From: a virus
IMG/VR virus record: IMGVR_UViG_3300026484_000004
Location: 1-43,962 of that record
Strand: one strand, 5' to 3'
Length of the DNA stretch: 43,962 bases
The notes under the pieces were generated by a model that searched no databases, was not told where the DNA came from, and saw only the letters and a list, made by a program, of their open reading frames with translations. Shown in pieces: positions 29,663 through 38,152 of the stretch; position 1 is the stretch's first letter; each line of letters opens with the position of its first letter. Both the position numbers and the translations under genes were made by a program.

Positions 29663-30489
29663 GCCAAGCTAAGTATAGTTGTCCTTGCCCTACTTGTGGT
29701 AAACTTAAGTATTATGCCTCTAAGGTTACAAAGACTAATAGGAAAGCTAATTGTAAAGAGTGTAGTGCAGAAGCTAGGAGAGTTCACCTAGATGGTAAAA
29801 GACTGTATGATAGAGTATGCAAGACTTGTGGAGACATAGCTAAGGTAACATATAAGCCTACTGAAGATGTAGAGTGCCGTAAATGCTCTAGGTTAAGAGT
29901 AGCACCTAAACTAGCTAAGAAAAGATACAGGGACTATAAACACATTAGGTATTGGTATTTTTGCCCTTACTGTTCTAGTGTTAAAGCTGTAATAGGTAAG
30001 AGGAAAACACCTCTATGTGGTAGCTGTAGTAGAAAGAGAAGCAAGACTAAACCCATTAAGGGTTACTATGATTTAGGAGCTATGGAAATGAGATACTTTA
30101 GGATATGCCCTCACTGCCCTGAAGATGATAATACTATGGAGGTGCATCAAGCATCATTAGCAGGCATTAGACCCTGTAGAAAACATAAGTATGTAGGTAA
30201 GGAAGCTGAGCTGGCTAGGCGTGAAGAGAAAAGACTTAATTCTTTAAAGAAAACTTGTGCTGCTAAGCCTAAGAAAAAGAAGTCAAGAGCTACTATGAGT
30301 AAGGTAGAGATAGAACGGCGTAGAGCTATTAATAAAGCTCATAGAGAGAGTGAAAAAGCTAGGAGAGAAAAAGAAAAGCTAAGACTCGCTAGAACTAAAA
30401 CAGATGAGGAAATGATGGAAGAGTGGCTAGCTAATAATAAAGTTAAAGTGTTAGAAGATAATAAGATAAGTGGTGTACTAGATGAGTAG
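29659..30489 (+). CDS. Protein with four tandem zinc ribbons and a basic helical tail
   Basis: A 276-residue protein; GGGA lies six bases before ATG 29659 (ATG 29647 is possible but has no ribosome site). Four Cys-Cys units follow one another: Cys10/13 with Cys32/35, Cys54/57 with Cys73/76, Cys102/105 with Cys120/123, and Cys150/153 with Cys173/His176. The last 90 residues are a long Lys/Arg/Glu helix (ELARREEKRLNSLKKTC, KVEIERRRAINKAHRESEKA). This architecture suggests DNA or RNA binding, for example a transcription regulator. I do not recognise a named family. Confidence 0.65.
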   Translation: MSQAKYSCPCPTCGKLKYYASKVTKTNRKANCKECSAEARRVHLDGKRLYDRVCKTCGDIAKVTYKPTEDVECRKCSRLRVAPKLAKKRYRDYKHIRYWYFCPYCSSVKAVIGKRKTPLCGSCSRKRSKTKPIKGYYDLGAMEMRYFRICPHCPEDDNTMEVHQASLAGIRPCRKHKYVGKEAELARREEKRLNSLKKTCAAKPKKKKSRATMSKVEIERRRAINKAHRESEKARREKEKLRLARTKTDEEMMEEWLANNKVKVLEDNKISGVLDE

Positions 30490-30952
30490 CTGTATTGAAC
30501 GACGAGATTATGCTAATTACCCTAGTAACAAATTAATGGAGAGACAGATGAAAGAACAAGGCTATCAAAGCAAAATTATAAAAGGTATTGAAGGTATTGG
30601 TGGCATAGTTATTAATGGCCAATATTCTAAGGCTGGTACGGCAGATTTAATATGTGGCTGGCCTAAGAACTTAGATGTATTAGTTAGAGATGGAGAGTAT
30701 AGTGAGATTAGACCTAGGGAGACTTTGCTACATCTACACGTCGAGGTTAAAACTGAAGAAGACTATCATAGAGTAATGAGGAGTGTATACACTGAGGAGG
30801 GTTTATATAAGGTAAGACAGGTGCATAAGTCATTAAAGAAGCACGAAATGTTACAGATAGCTAAGCTTAATGAAGTTAGAACTAAGGGCGGCTATGGCTT
30901 ATTTGCTTATAGTTTTGAACAAGTAGAGGAGTACATGCATGCACAGGAATGA
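30482..30952 (+). CDS. VRR-NUC-type nuclease
   Basis: A 156-residue nuclease-like protein. The PD-(D/E)xK core is visible: helix LMERQMKEQGYQSKIIKGIE, then YSKAGTADLICGWP (Asp in GTADL), then LHLHVEVKTEEDY (ExK), followed by helix and GYGLFAYSFEQVEEY, as in VRR-NUC proteins of phages (stand-alone, often Holliday-junction or flap nucleases). It probably resolves branched replication or recombination DNA before packaging. It overlaps the zinc-ribbon gene by 8 bp and the next gene by 14 bp. Confidence 0.75.
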   Translation: MSSCIERRDYANYPSNKLMERQMKEQGYQSKIIKGIEGIGGIVINGQYSKAGTADLICGWPKNLDVLVRDGEYSEIRPRETLLHLHVEVKTEEDYHRVMRSVYTEEGLYKVRQVHKSLKKHEMLQIAKLNEVRTKGGYGLFAYSFEQVEEYMHAQE

Positions 30953-31130
30953 GTATCTGTACGGATTGTATAAGCCTATGTCCGTACCACAAGAGATTAT
31001 AGATGATAGAGTTGAGGCTCTACACAAAGAACTAGAAGTTCAGATAAATGTTTCATTTATGCAAAGAGATGGAAATAGATGTAACGCTATAATTAAAGCG
31101 ATTAAATTTTGGGAGGATATAAACAAATGA
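30939..31130 (+). CDS. Small hypothetical protein
   Basis: A 63-residue protein overlapping the nuclease gene. Sequence: MHRNEYLYGLYKPMSVPQE, then an amphipathic helix (EIIDDRVEALHKELEVQI) and a hydrophobic C-terminal helix (AIIKAIKFWEDI). No family recognised; tight operon packing supports translation. Confidence 0.5.
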   Translation: MHRNEYLYGLYKPMSVPQEIIDDRVEALHKELEVQINVSFMQRDGNRCNAIIKAIKFWEDINK

Positions 31131-31237
31131 GTAAATTAGCAATACCTAAGAAGTATCCAGAAGTAGGTGATAAATATAACAGAGAAGATGGTGCCGTATT
31201 TGTATGGAATGGCAAAGAGTGGGAGAAACAACTATGA
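31127..31237 (+). CDS. Very small hypothetical protein
   Basis: A 36-residue peptide (MSKLAIPKKYPEVGDKYNR at the start, VWNGKEWEKQL at the end). Start is in an ATGA overlap with the previous gene, with GGGAGG upstream. The pattern of a loop with VGDKY and a W-G-KEW turn resembles small phage virion-binding or fibre-end peptides (GDxYxxxxGxxWxWNGxxW), but at this size the match is weak. Confidence 0.45.
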   Translation: MSKLAIPKKYPEVGDKYNREDGAVFVWNGKEWEKQL

Positions 31238-31467
31238 AAGAAATAAGCACTAAAGTAGTATGTGACCGCTGTGGGAAATTTGTAGGGCTACTGCAGCCTC
31301 ATGGTAATGAGCCGTTTGCAAAGATGCAATGGAATGTAGTATCTATGCATGGCTATCATATTGACATATGTAATGAATGTAGTTCAGAGCTACTAGGCTT
31401 CCTAGAGGCAAAGGGAGCTAATGCTATGGACGTATTTGTGTTTGTTAGAGATAGCGAGGTTATTTAG
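31234..31467 (+). CDS. Zinc-ribbon protein, last early gene
   Basis: A 77-residue protein. I take ATG 31234, in ATGA overlap with the previous gene, with GGGAG upstream, instead of 31204. CDRCGK (Cys10, Cys13) and CNECS (Cys46, Cys49) make one zinc ribbon spanning most of the protein; the C-terminus (MDVFVFVRDSEVI) is a strand. It ends in an 8-bp overlap with the stop of the convergent minus-strand remnant. Confidence 0.65.
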   Translation: MKEISTKVVCDRCGKFVGLLQPHGNEPFAKMQWNVVSMHGYHIDICNECSSELLGFLEAKGANAMDVFVFVRDSEVI

Positions 31468-31762
31468 CCTCACTATCTGGTATGATACCAAGTCCTACCT
31501 CAAGGCAGTCATACGGCGTCCAGCCTAGTGCCATTAGACTTAAAGAAATTACCTTCAGCATCAACAATATACTTACCTTCTCTAATATCTCTAGCTAGCC
31601 CTGAGCTAGCTCCAGCCATTTTATAAGCCCATTCTTCCGTGTCTCTACACCAATGTTAAAGCTGTCAGACATAGCCTGGAAGAACCACTCTCGCTAATAA
31701 CGCCGGGACTATAATCAGCCTCCTGTACTTTTATGAACCTCATCACCGTGAAAATAGCCCAT
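31460..31762 (-). pseudogene. Decayed last late gene with several frameshifts
   Basis: ATG at 31762 overlaps the stop of the injection-protein gene in the TAATG form used across this operon, but only 15 codons are open. Protein-like pieces then continue in other frames: DYSPGVISE (about 31716-31690), EWFFQAMSDSFNIGVET (about 31690-31640), EEWAYKMAGASSGLARDIRE and GKYIVDAEGNFF (about 31640-31541), and LMALGWTPYDCLEVGLGII with a final TAA at 31460-31462. Together they suggest a former protein of about 100 residues broken by at least four small indels. Sequencing error is a weaker alternative, as no other gene is damaged. Confidence 0.5.
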
Positions 31763-33867
31763 TATTTTATTCCTCTAAGATAGGGGTTACTGTTTCTCCC
31801 AAGCTTGCTTTCATAGGCATTTAGAAGTGCACGAGTATAGCTTTTATTACTCTGCCCCGTCATACTATCCCAAGCTACTCTAGCCAAGTCTGTAGTATAC
31901 TTGCGCAATGTTCCGTGAGAGCTAGCAGACACTTTTGGTAATCTAGCGCTTATCTGTTTATATATATTATCTATAGCCCTAAAAGTAGATAGAGTCTCTT
32001 CACCATACATATTCTTAAGTAGGCTTACACCATCAGGATTATCAAGCAATTTGCTTATACCATCAGAGAATGCTCCAGCATCAAGCTTACTAAAGTTATG
32101 ACCATTTTTAGCGAATACTTTATCAAAGCCAACTAGCTTCTCTACGTACATGCGCTTCATCTTATCAACTGTGTTTGGCTTAAGATGCTTTTTCATAGTG
32201 CTAAGACTCAGTAAAAAATCATCAGGGTCTTTATCTACGACTCGCTTAAATATAGAAAGCTGTTGGTCAGGCACTTCTCCAATTAAAGTACCCATCTCAT
32301 GCGCAGCTACTTTACGTCCCATGTTAACTCCACTATTAGCGTACCCAAAAGTATTGTATATACCCTTAGATTTAGAACTAGCCTCAGCTAATTTGCTAAG
32401 ATACTCTTCGCCACCATCTAGTGACTTCATCTTCTTCATCAGTATATCTCTAGCTTGACTAAGATAATACATCTGTTGTTGGTCATTAGTACTTATATTT
32501 CCACCACTTACGTAATGCTTATTATTAAGATTTTTCATCATTTGAGTTAAATCACTAAAGTCTTTAAGCCTAACGTCTAAACCAGTTTTTTCATCGTAAG
32601 CCAATTTCTTAGCTACCAAATCTTTTAATTGCTTTTGTCTGTATGCAATCTGTGACTTAGGATATCCAGCTTCTTTCATCTCCGCTATGGTGGCTTGCTT
32701 ACCTGTTATCTCCTTCTGTAAAGCCTTAATCTCTAACCCATTATCAGTATTAGTAGACCATTTCTTAATAAAGTTGGTAACAGTATCAGGAGCGCCTTCA
32801 AGCATTTGGTTTAGCTCAGTTTGCATGTCAGTTATATCATATCTTATGGGTTCACCAGTCGAACTAAACTTCGGCACAGAAGAAGCTACATCATCCCAAG
32901 TATCAGAAGCCTCTCTACGCATAACTTCATAAGAATTTTCTATATCCTTTGCAAATTCTTTACTAAGCTCCGTGGTAGTAACTTTAGTAGCTTTTGAAGT
33001 ATTAGCTAATGCTTTGATATAGTCTTGAGTTATCTTCTCACCATAGCTATCGGTGAGTTGCTTTATCTGCCCGTCAATCCACGGATTATCTTTCAACAGC
33101 TCACCATCACCAGTCATTATATACTTGTTAACTACCTCATCGTGGTCATTCATCCACTGAAGTAGGTCTGCCATACCTTCTGCAGCCTCTGGTCTATTCT
33201 CTACCATATCTTTTATAATTGCATGGTCCTTAGGTCCAATAGCATTAGTATAACGCTGCAGCACTTTACCAAAAACTCCAGCCATAGCGGAGTTAAGTCC
33301 AGCTTCTTTATAAGCTTCTTCATCTTCTTTACCTTCTGCTTTGGCTCTATTAAAAGATAGTACGCCTTCTGTAATCATAGAGCCTATGGCTGTTTGACCT
33401 CCGGTAGACAGTGCCATAGCTAAGTCTGGCATATAGTTTAAAGTGTCAGCTATGGCTGGAGAGGTACCGTGTTTTTTCTCATATGCTTTTTCGCGCGCTA
33501 CATTGCTTTTTATTAGCTCTTTTATATACTTACTTGTCTTAATAGAAGGCTCACTTTTAGGGCTAGGCTTACCATCTCTACCAAGACTATCCCAATCATT
33601 TAGATAGGTAGAAGGTTTAAATGCTGCCGTTGCAGACTCTAGAGCTGTAAGAGTAGTAGCTCTAGCTTTGTCTAAGCCTAAATCAACTTGCTCTAAGCTA
33701 TCAGCTAGCGCAGACTTGTTGCCTATGTCGAACTGCTGTCTATCTGGTTTTAAAAACCCGGTAGACTCGAAGCTGTCAAACTCGTCTAGCTCAGATGAAC
33801 TAGAGTTTTGAGTTTGATTTAAAGTAGGTGCTTGCTCAAAGCTATCAAATTCATCTAACTCATTCAT
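31762..33867 (-). CDS. Injection (internal virion) protein, 701 aa
   Basis: A large helical, polar protein after the 569-residue protein, in the place of the last ejection protein of P22-like phages (gp16 position). The N-terminus holds two copies of ELDEFDSFE (3-11 and 26-34), likely short docking motifs. Residues about 150-215 have Gly/Ala-rich hydrophobic stretches (LAMALSTGGQTAIGSMI, AGLNSAMAGVFGKVL) that could enter the host membrane. The rest is coiled coil with many Lys and Glu. No transglycosylase motif was recognised. It starts in a TAATG overlap with its upstream neighbour. Confidence 0.65.
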   Translation of the reverse strand: MNELDEFDSFEQAPTLNQTQNSSSSELDEFDSFESTGFLKPDRQQFDIGNKSALADSLEQVDLGLDKARATTLTALESATAAFKPSTYLNDWDSLGRDGKPSPKSEPSIKTSKYIKELIKSNVAREKAYEKKHGTSPAIADTLNYMPDLAMALSTGGQTAIGSMITEGVLSFNRAKAEGKEDEEAYKEAGLNSAMAGVFGKVLQRYTNAIGPKDHAIIKDMVENRPEAAEGMADLLQWMNDHDEVVNKYIMTGDGELLKDNPWIDGQIKQLTDSYGEKITQDYIKALANTSKATKVTTTELSKEFAKDIENSYEVMRREASDTWDDVASSVPKFSSTGEPIRYDITDMQTELNQMLEGAPDTVTNFIKKWSTNTDNGLEIKALQKEITGKQATIAEMKEAGYPKSQIAYRQKQLKDLVAKKLAYDEKTGLDVRLKDFSDLTQMMKNLNNKHYVSGGNISTNDQQQMYYLSQARDILMKKMKSLDGGEEYLSKLAEASSKSKGIYNTFGYANSGVNMGRKVAAHEMGTLIGEVPDQQLSIFKRVVDKDPDDFLLSLSTMKKHLKPNTVDKMKRMYVEKLVGFDKVFAKNGHNFSKLDAGAFSDGISKLLDNPDGVSLLKNMYGEETLSTFRAIDNIYKQISARLPKVSASSHGTLRKYTTDLARVAWDSMTGQSNKSYTRALLNAYESKLGRNSNPYLRGIK

Positions 33868-35576
33868 TACTTAGCCTTTGATTGTAAAAATTTTAAGTAC
33901 GTCTCAGGGTCGACTTCAGGTTTGCCCGCTTGCTTTCTTGCCGCATTGAACTTCTCAAAACCCATAGCGCCCACCTTCCTAGATAAGGTATCAATCTCAG
34001 ATTTAAGCTCAGGCTTAGAACTAAATAAACTTGTCCATGCACCAACTGCCGCATCTTTAATAACTCCGCCAGTTTCAGATACCGCGCTTGCTACGACATC
34101 TTGTTTTAAGTCTCCAAGATTTTTAGCTCCGCTTCCAAATTGCTCAACAATATCTTTTGGCTGCTTAGTATAGGACTCTGTATTATTCACTTGCTGTAAT
34201 ATATTACCCATTTGACCAGGATAAGTGCTTGCATTAGTCTTAGCTTCTTTAACTATGCCGGTCTTAGAAGCATCAGCGAAGCTAGACATGCTATTCATAA
34301 GTGTTTGAACGTTAACTTTGTCCTCATCTCCACCAAAAAATAGCTTAGCTAATCTTGCAAATTCTTGGTCAGCCACGGCCGAACCAGAGATATTTTTTAC
34401 AAACTTGGCAAAGATAGTTCCCGCTTTAGTTGTAAACTTACCTCTAGTTAAAGCTTTAATTTGCTGTTCAGGAGTCAGAGAAGCAAATTTTTCATCACTC
34501 GCTACAGTAGCTATTCTACGGCCAAACTCATCTGAAACACCAGCGGACATTTCTTCTGGTTTTAAGCTGCTCATTTCTTTCATTAAGTCATTTACTTGTA
34601 AGTAAGTAGCCATTTCACCCGTAGTCTTTTTATAAAGATTATCACTAGGTTTTAGTAATTTACCACCCATCTCTTCCATCTGCATATTTAGCTTAATAGC
34701 TGACTCGCTTAAAGGAGCTCCGTCTTTTACGGACTTAACATACTCACTATTGGCAGCACTATATGCATAAGACTGTGCAAAGCTTTTATCTATCTTCGCC
34801 TCTTTTAATAAGGACTGTAACTGAACATTAGCCTCGTCACGCTCTTCAGCGCTTAGGCTTTTGTTGCCAATGTTTTTGGTTAGCTTAGATATTCGAGTGG
34901 CTAAGCCCTCACCAGAGTCGCTACCTAGCTTGCCTTTAGCAGCCAAGCCTAAATCATTTTTAGCCTGCATAAAATCGACCCAGCGCTTTTCAGCATCAGG
35001 TTTATATTTAGTTCCAAAAGCTGCAGTCATAGTGGGAACGTCTACAATCTTACCATCAGCAGTAGCTATATATTCACCACTCATAAGATTAACATTAATC
35101 AAATTCTCTAGTTCTTGTGAGCTAAGCTGTGCTAACTCCTCGTCTTGATTAAGCAGTAGCTGTCGCATTTGCTTTCTTTGCTCACTGTCATTAGGGTTAG
35201 GCACTGTTGGTACAGGTTTATCAGGAGACAGCTGTTGCGACCAGTCTTGAAGTATTTTGATATCACCACCAAACTCGCCAGTACTTACGAATGTATCCGG
35301 CTTAATACTATGAGCATAATCATTAGAAGCTTGGTCTCTTATAACACGCATTGAAGCTGCATGCTTCTTAGCATCTTTAGCTTCTTTTTCATCAAGCCGT
35401 TTCTTTAAAAGGTCAAACTCAAAATTTTGCGCTTCAGCCGTTCTTTGTTGCATCTGCAGCTGTTGTTTTTGCGTTTTAAGCTGTTCTTGCTTCATTTGTC
35501 TATTTTGACGCATATCATTAATTTGTTCACCAGCTTGTATGCCTTGTATAAAAGCCCCCGGATTATATCCCATCAT
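33867..35576 (-). CDS. Injection (internal virion) protein, 569 aa
   Basis: A helical structural protein. After GYNPGAFIQGIQAGEQI there is a Gln/Lys/Arg-rich coiled coil (about 20-75: RQMKQEQLKTQKQQLQMQQR, then FEFDLLKKRLDEKEAKDAKK). The remainder is polar and helical with no enzymatic motif. The N-terminal pattern of Gly-rich helix followed by Gln-rich coil is common in podovirus injection proteins. GGAGGT stands nine bases before ATG 35576. Location between portal and the 701-residue protein matches the ejection cluster of P22-like phages. Exact homology to gp20 or gp7 is not claimed. Confidence 0.65.
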   Translation of the reverse strand: MMGYNPGAFIQGIQAGEQINDMRQNRQMKQEQLKTQKQQLQMQQRTAEAQNFEFDLLKKRLDEKEAKDAKKHAASMRVIRDQASNDYAHSIKPDTFVSTGEFGGDIKILQDWSQQLSPDKPVPTVPNPNDSEQRKQMRQLLLNQDEELAQLSSQELENLINVNLMSGEYIATADGKIVDVPTMTAAFGTKYKPDAEKRWVDFMQAKNDLGLAAKGKLGSDSGEGLATRISKLTKNIGNKSLSAEERDEANVQLQSLLKEAKIDKSFAQSYAYSAANSEYVKSVKDGAPLSESAIKLNMQMEEMGGKLLKPSDNLYKKTTGEMATYLQVNDLMKEMSSLKPEEMSAGVSDEFGRRIATVASDEKFASLTPEQQIKALTRGKFTTKAGTIFAKFVKNISGSAVADQEFARLAKLFFGGDEDKVNVQTLMNSMSSFADASKTGIVKEAKTNASTYPGQMGNILQQVNNTESYTKQPKDIVEQFGSGAKNLGDLKQDVVASAVSETGGVIKDAAVGAWTSLFSSKPELKSEIDTLSRKVGAMGFEKFNAARKQAGKPEVDPETYLKFLQSKAK

Positions 35577-35578
35577 AT

Positions 35579-37414
35579 CTATTTACCTCCACTTGGTATT
35601 TGTAGTGTTTGTGACTTAGGGCCACCACCATTAGAGCCACCTAAGGCTCCTCCCATAACGGCTTGCGCATCTCCACCTGCCATAGCTAACGAAGGGTCCA
35701 TTTGACCTCCGCCAACCATTTGACCTGTCTCTAGTAGTATTTTAGCTATCTGAGGAGCATTCTTAGTACCCATTTCACTAACATTCATACCAGCTATCTT
35801 AAAATACCCTGCAGGATTAGTTTGTAGTACAGCTTGACCAGTAGGTCCATTTAAGAAAGTTTCAAACATTAGTTGGTTCTGTTCTTTAGCATTATTATGC
35901 GCTACTGCCTCAACTTTAATATCCACTTCCATAAACTGAATATCAGTATCAGGGTCATTTAATGGAGTCATTAAGATGTTACCAGCTTCATCTTCCATAG
36001 GTTCACCTGTATCGGGGTCTATCTCCTCATCAAATACTGGCTGCTCACTACCATCAGGTTGTGGCATCATCATAGGCTGATTAAGCGCCAGGAAATTATC
36101 ACCATTTACTTTATCACTAACTCTAAGTATTTGAGCTGAAGTATAGTATTGTTGTACAAAGTTAACAATATCTTGCCCAACTAGTTTATAGAATAGTTTA
36201 ATACGTTTTACTATAGGTGTCATCTGTGATGATGAAGCAGCTTGCTGTAAATTAACTTTTCTACCACTATCCGACGCAAACGCATTACCTAAGAAAGAGT
36301 CATTAATACCTAATACTTTTTGTACTCTATCCAATGCTCTATCTACTATAAGGTATTGTTGCTGCACTTCACGACTTAGGTCTTCAATCTTAAAGCCTTG
36401 TATATCAGTCATTTCAACTATTTCATTGACTCGCATAAAGGCTTGCCTAAACTCTTCTACATCTTCAACAGCTCCAGACTCCACAAAAGCTTTCTTGGTA
36501 TTTATCAGAAGCTGAATTTGTATGATAGCTTGATTAATAGCTTTTTGACTTTCTATAACTTCTCTAAAGATACCATAATGCTCTGCCTTATCACTCCTAG
36601 ACATAAATATAGCTCTAATAGGTGATTGCACTTCTTTATAAGGTATAAGTTTTTTCTCTAAGATAATGTCGTTGTGCCATAGCACTGACCATGTTTTATC
36701 CCCATCTCTCATAATAGTATGAACTACTAAGTAGTTATCCCATCTATTAAACTTACCTGTTAAGCGCATGCCGTACTTATTCTCAAATTCAGCCGCCACA
36801 TCTTCAGTACCATAAGTAGAGTAAGACTCTGCTCTGGCTTCTTTACGAGAACCCCATTTGCGCTTAAACTCTTCGGCGTCTACCCATTTCCACATATGCC
36901 AAAATCTAGCGTCTGACATATCATCACGTTCAGACATAGGGTCAGTTCTTACTCTATTTGATGGTACATACTCAATCTTAAGCTCTTTAACTTTACGACC
37001 AAAAGCATCTGTATTCTTAGTATCTACCACGTCATAGAATACACACATTTTACCTGTTAATATACCATCTAGCACACTCTTAGAACCTTCATTATCAAAC
37101 TCATTGGTGTCTGTAATATATTTAACTACATCATTAAGTAGTAAAGCAGCGGTAGGATTAGACATATATCTTGGTGATACTTGAATGTCGTGTACCGTAG
37201 ACTCCATATAGCCTTCTATTGCATTACTAAACATCTTAATGATATTGAAAGTTTCTACTGGCTGACCGCGACTCTCAAGCACGTCTATCTCTGCTTGAGT
37301 AAACTGTCTATTATGATACATATCAATTGCTACTTGAGCTTCCTCATCACTAGACTTGTACACGTCGCGGCTTATAGCATAGCTATCTTGTAAGTTAATT
37401 ATTGTAGGTTTCAT
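35579..37414 (-). CDS. Portal protein, P22-like
   Basis: The DNA gate of the capsid, 611 residues. The N-terminus has the P22-portal family signature: AIDMYHNRQFTQAEIDVLES, RGQPVETFNIIKMFSNAIEG, then PRYMSNPTAALLLNDVVKYI. The body includes VPSNRVRTDPMSERDDMSDA and the helical wing/stem; the C-terminus is Gly-rich (SLAMAGGDAQAVMGGALGG). It is shorter than P22 gp1 (725) because the C-terminal barrel appears absent or reduced. It would bind terminase during packaging and the adaptor afterwards. Unusually it is far from terminase and capsid genes on the map. Confidence 0.88.
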   Translation of the reverse strand: MKPTIINLQDSYAISRDVYKSSDEEAQVAIDMYHNRQFTQAEIDVLESRGQPVETFNIIKMFSNAIEGYMESTVHDIQVSPRYMSNPTAALLLNDVVKYITDTNEFDNEGSKSVLDGILTGKMCVFYDVVDTKNTDAFGRKVKELKIEYVPSNRVRTDPMSERDDMSDARFWHMWKWVDAEEFKRKWGSRKEARAESYSTYGTEDVAAEFENKYGMRLTGKFNRWDNYLVVHTIMRDGDKTWSVLWHNDIILEKKLIPYKEVQSPIRAIFMSRSDKAEHYGIFREVIESQKAINQAIIQIQLLINTKKAFVESGAVEDVEEFRQAFMRVNEIVEMTDIQGFKIEDLSREVQQQYLIVDRALDRVQKVLGINDSFLGNAFASDSGRKVNLQQAASSSQMTPIVKRIKLFYKLVGQDIVNFVQQYYTSAQILRVSDKVNGDNFLALNQPMMMPQPDGSEQPVFDEEIDPDTGEPMEDEAGNILMTPLNDPDTDIQFMEVDIKVEAVAHNNAKEQNQLMFETFLNGPTGQAVLQTNPAGYFKIAGMNVSEMGTKNAPQIAKILLETGQMVGGGQMDPSLAMAGGDAQAVMGGALGGSNGGGPKSQTLQIPSGGK

Positions 37415-38152
37415 CTACCAATCCACCTTTAATCCGTTTAAAGCAGGTACGCTACCATTAGTTACTTGCGACGTAGGTTTCATTTGACTCACGCCATAGC
37501 CTGCTACCTGTGTAAAGCCACTAGCTGCTTGTCCCCATCCTTGCGCTTGGTTAGAGTGAATACTTGCCATTGTTTGACCGCTGTTTAAAGCCGTATTTGC
37601 CTGTTGATTATATACATTAGATACACCAGCTCCTGCATTATAAGCAAATGATTTATTTTGGTTTAGCTGATTAGAGCCAAAGTTAAGCCACTGCATTTCA
37701 TCATTTTGATATTGATTAACTGCATTCTGTCTATTGGCGCCTAATGTAGCTTCTCTACTAGCCTCTAGCGCTACCCTAGCATTAGTGTTTTGTCCTGAGT
37801 TGAACATACCATTATTGCTAAACACAGCGTCTAATGACTCTTTACTACGCTTATACTGATTTTCTATTGCTTCTTTACCTTGCAATTGGTACATTTCCGG
37901 TGAAATATTTGCATAGTACTCTGCCATATTATCTTGTATAGGACCGAATATATCCTCTAAATCAGCTACATCTTGCATGGCAGACTCATATTGCTCTTTT
38001 TGAAAACCTAGGTTATTTGCATTGGCTAGCGCAGCTTCCGCGCTACCTTGAGCCGCTGCATCTGCTGCTGCTCCTGAAGCTTTATTACTCATGTACATTG
38101 ACCCTGCCGTACCTACTACTCCTACAGCTAAAGCCGCTACTGCTGCTGACAT
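37415..38152 (-). CDS. Injection protein of the P22 gp7/T7 gp14 type
   Basis: A 245-residue protein beginning with an Ala/Gly-rich hydrophobic helix (AAVAALAVGVVGTAGSMYMS, residues 3-22) followed by GAAADAAAQGSAEAALANAN and a Gln/Asn-rich helical body (NQYQNDEMQWLNFGSNQLNQ). This is the usual appearance of small ejection proteins that insert in the outer membrane (T7 gp14, P22 gp7-like). It directly precedes portal in transcription order and overlaps the SET-domain gene by 16 bp. Family assignment rests on composition and context. Confidence 0.65.
   Translation of the reverse strand: MSAAVAALAVGVVGTAGSMYMSNKASGAAADAAAQGSAEAALANANNLGFQKEQYESAMQDVADLEDIFGPIQDNMAEYYANISPEMYQLQGKEAIENQYKRSKESLDAVFSNNGMFNSGQNTNARVALEASREATLGANRQNAVNQYQNDEMQWLNFGSNQLNQNKSFAYNAGAGVSNVYNQQANTALNSGQTMASIHSNQAQGWGQAASGFTQVAGYGVSQMKPTSQVTNGSVPALNGLKVDW

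Noticed and set aside
31475-31487. Bidirectional terminator TGGTAT-G-ATACCA at the convergence point
   Set aside because: The loop would be one base, no U-run follows, and it lies within the decayed reading frame.
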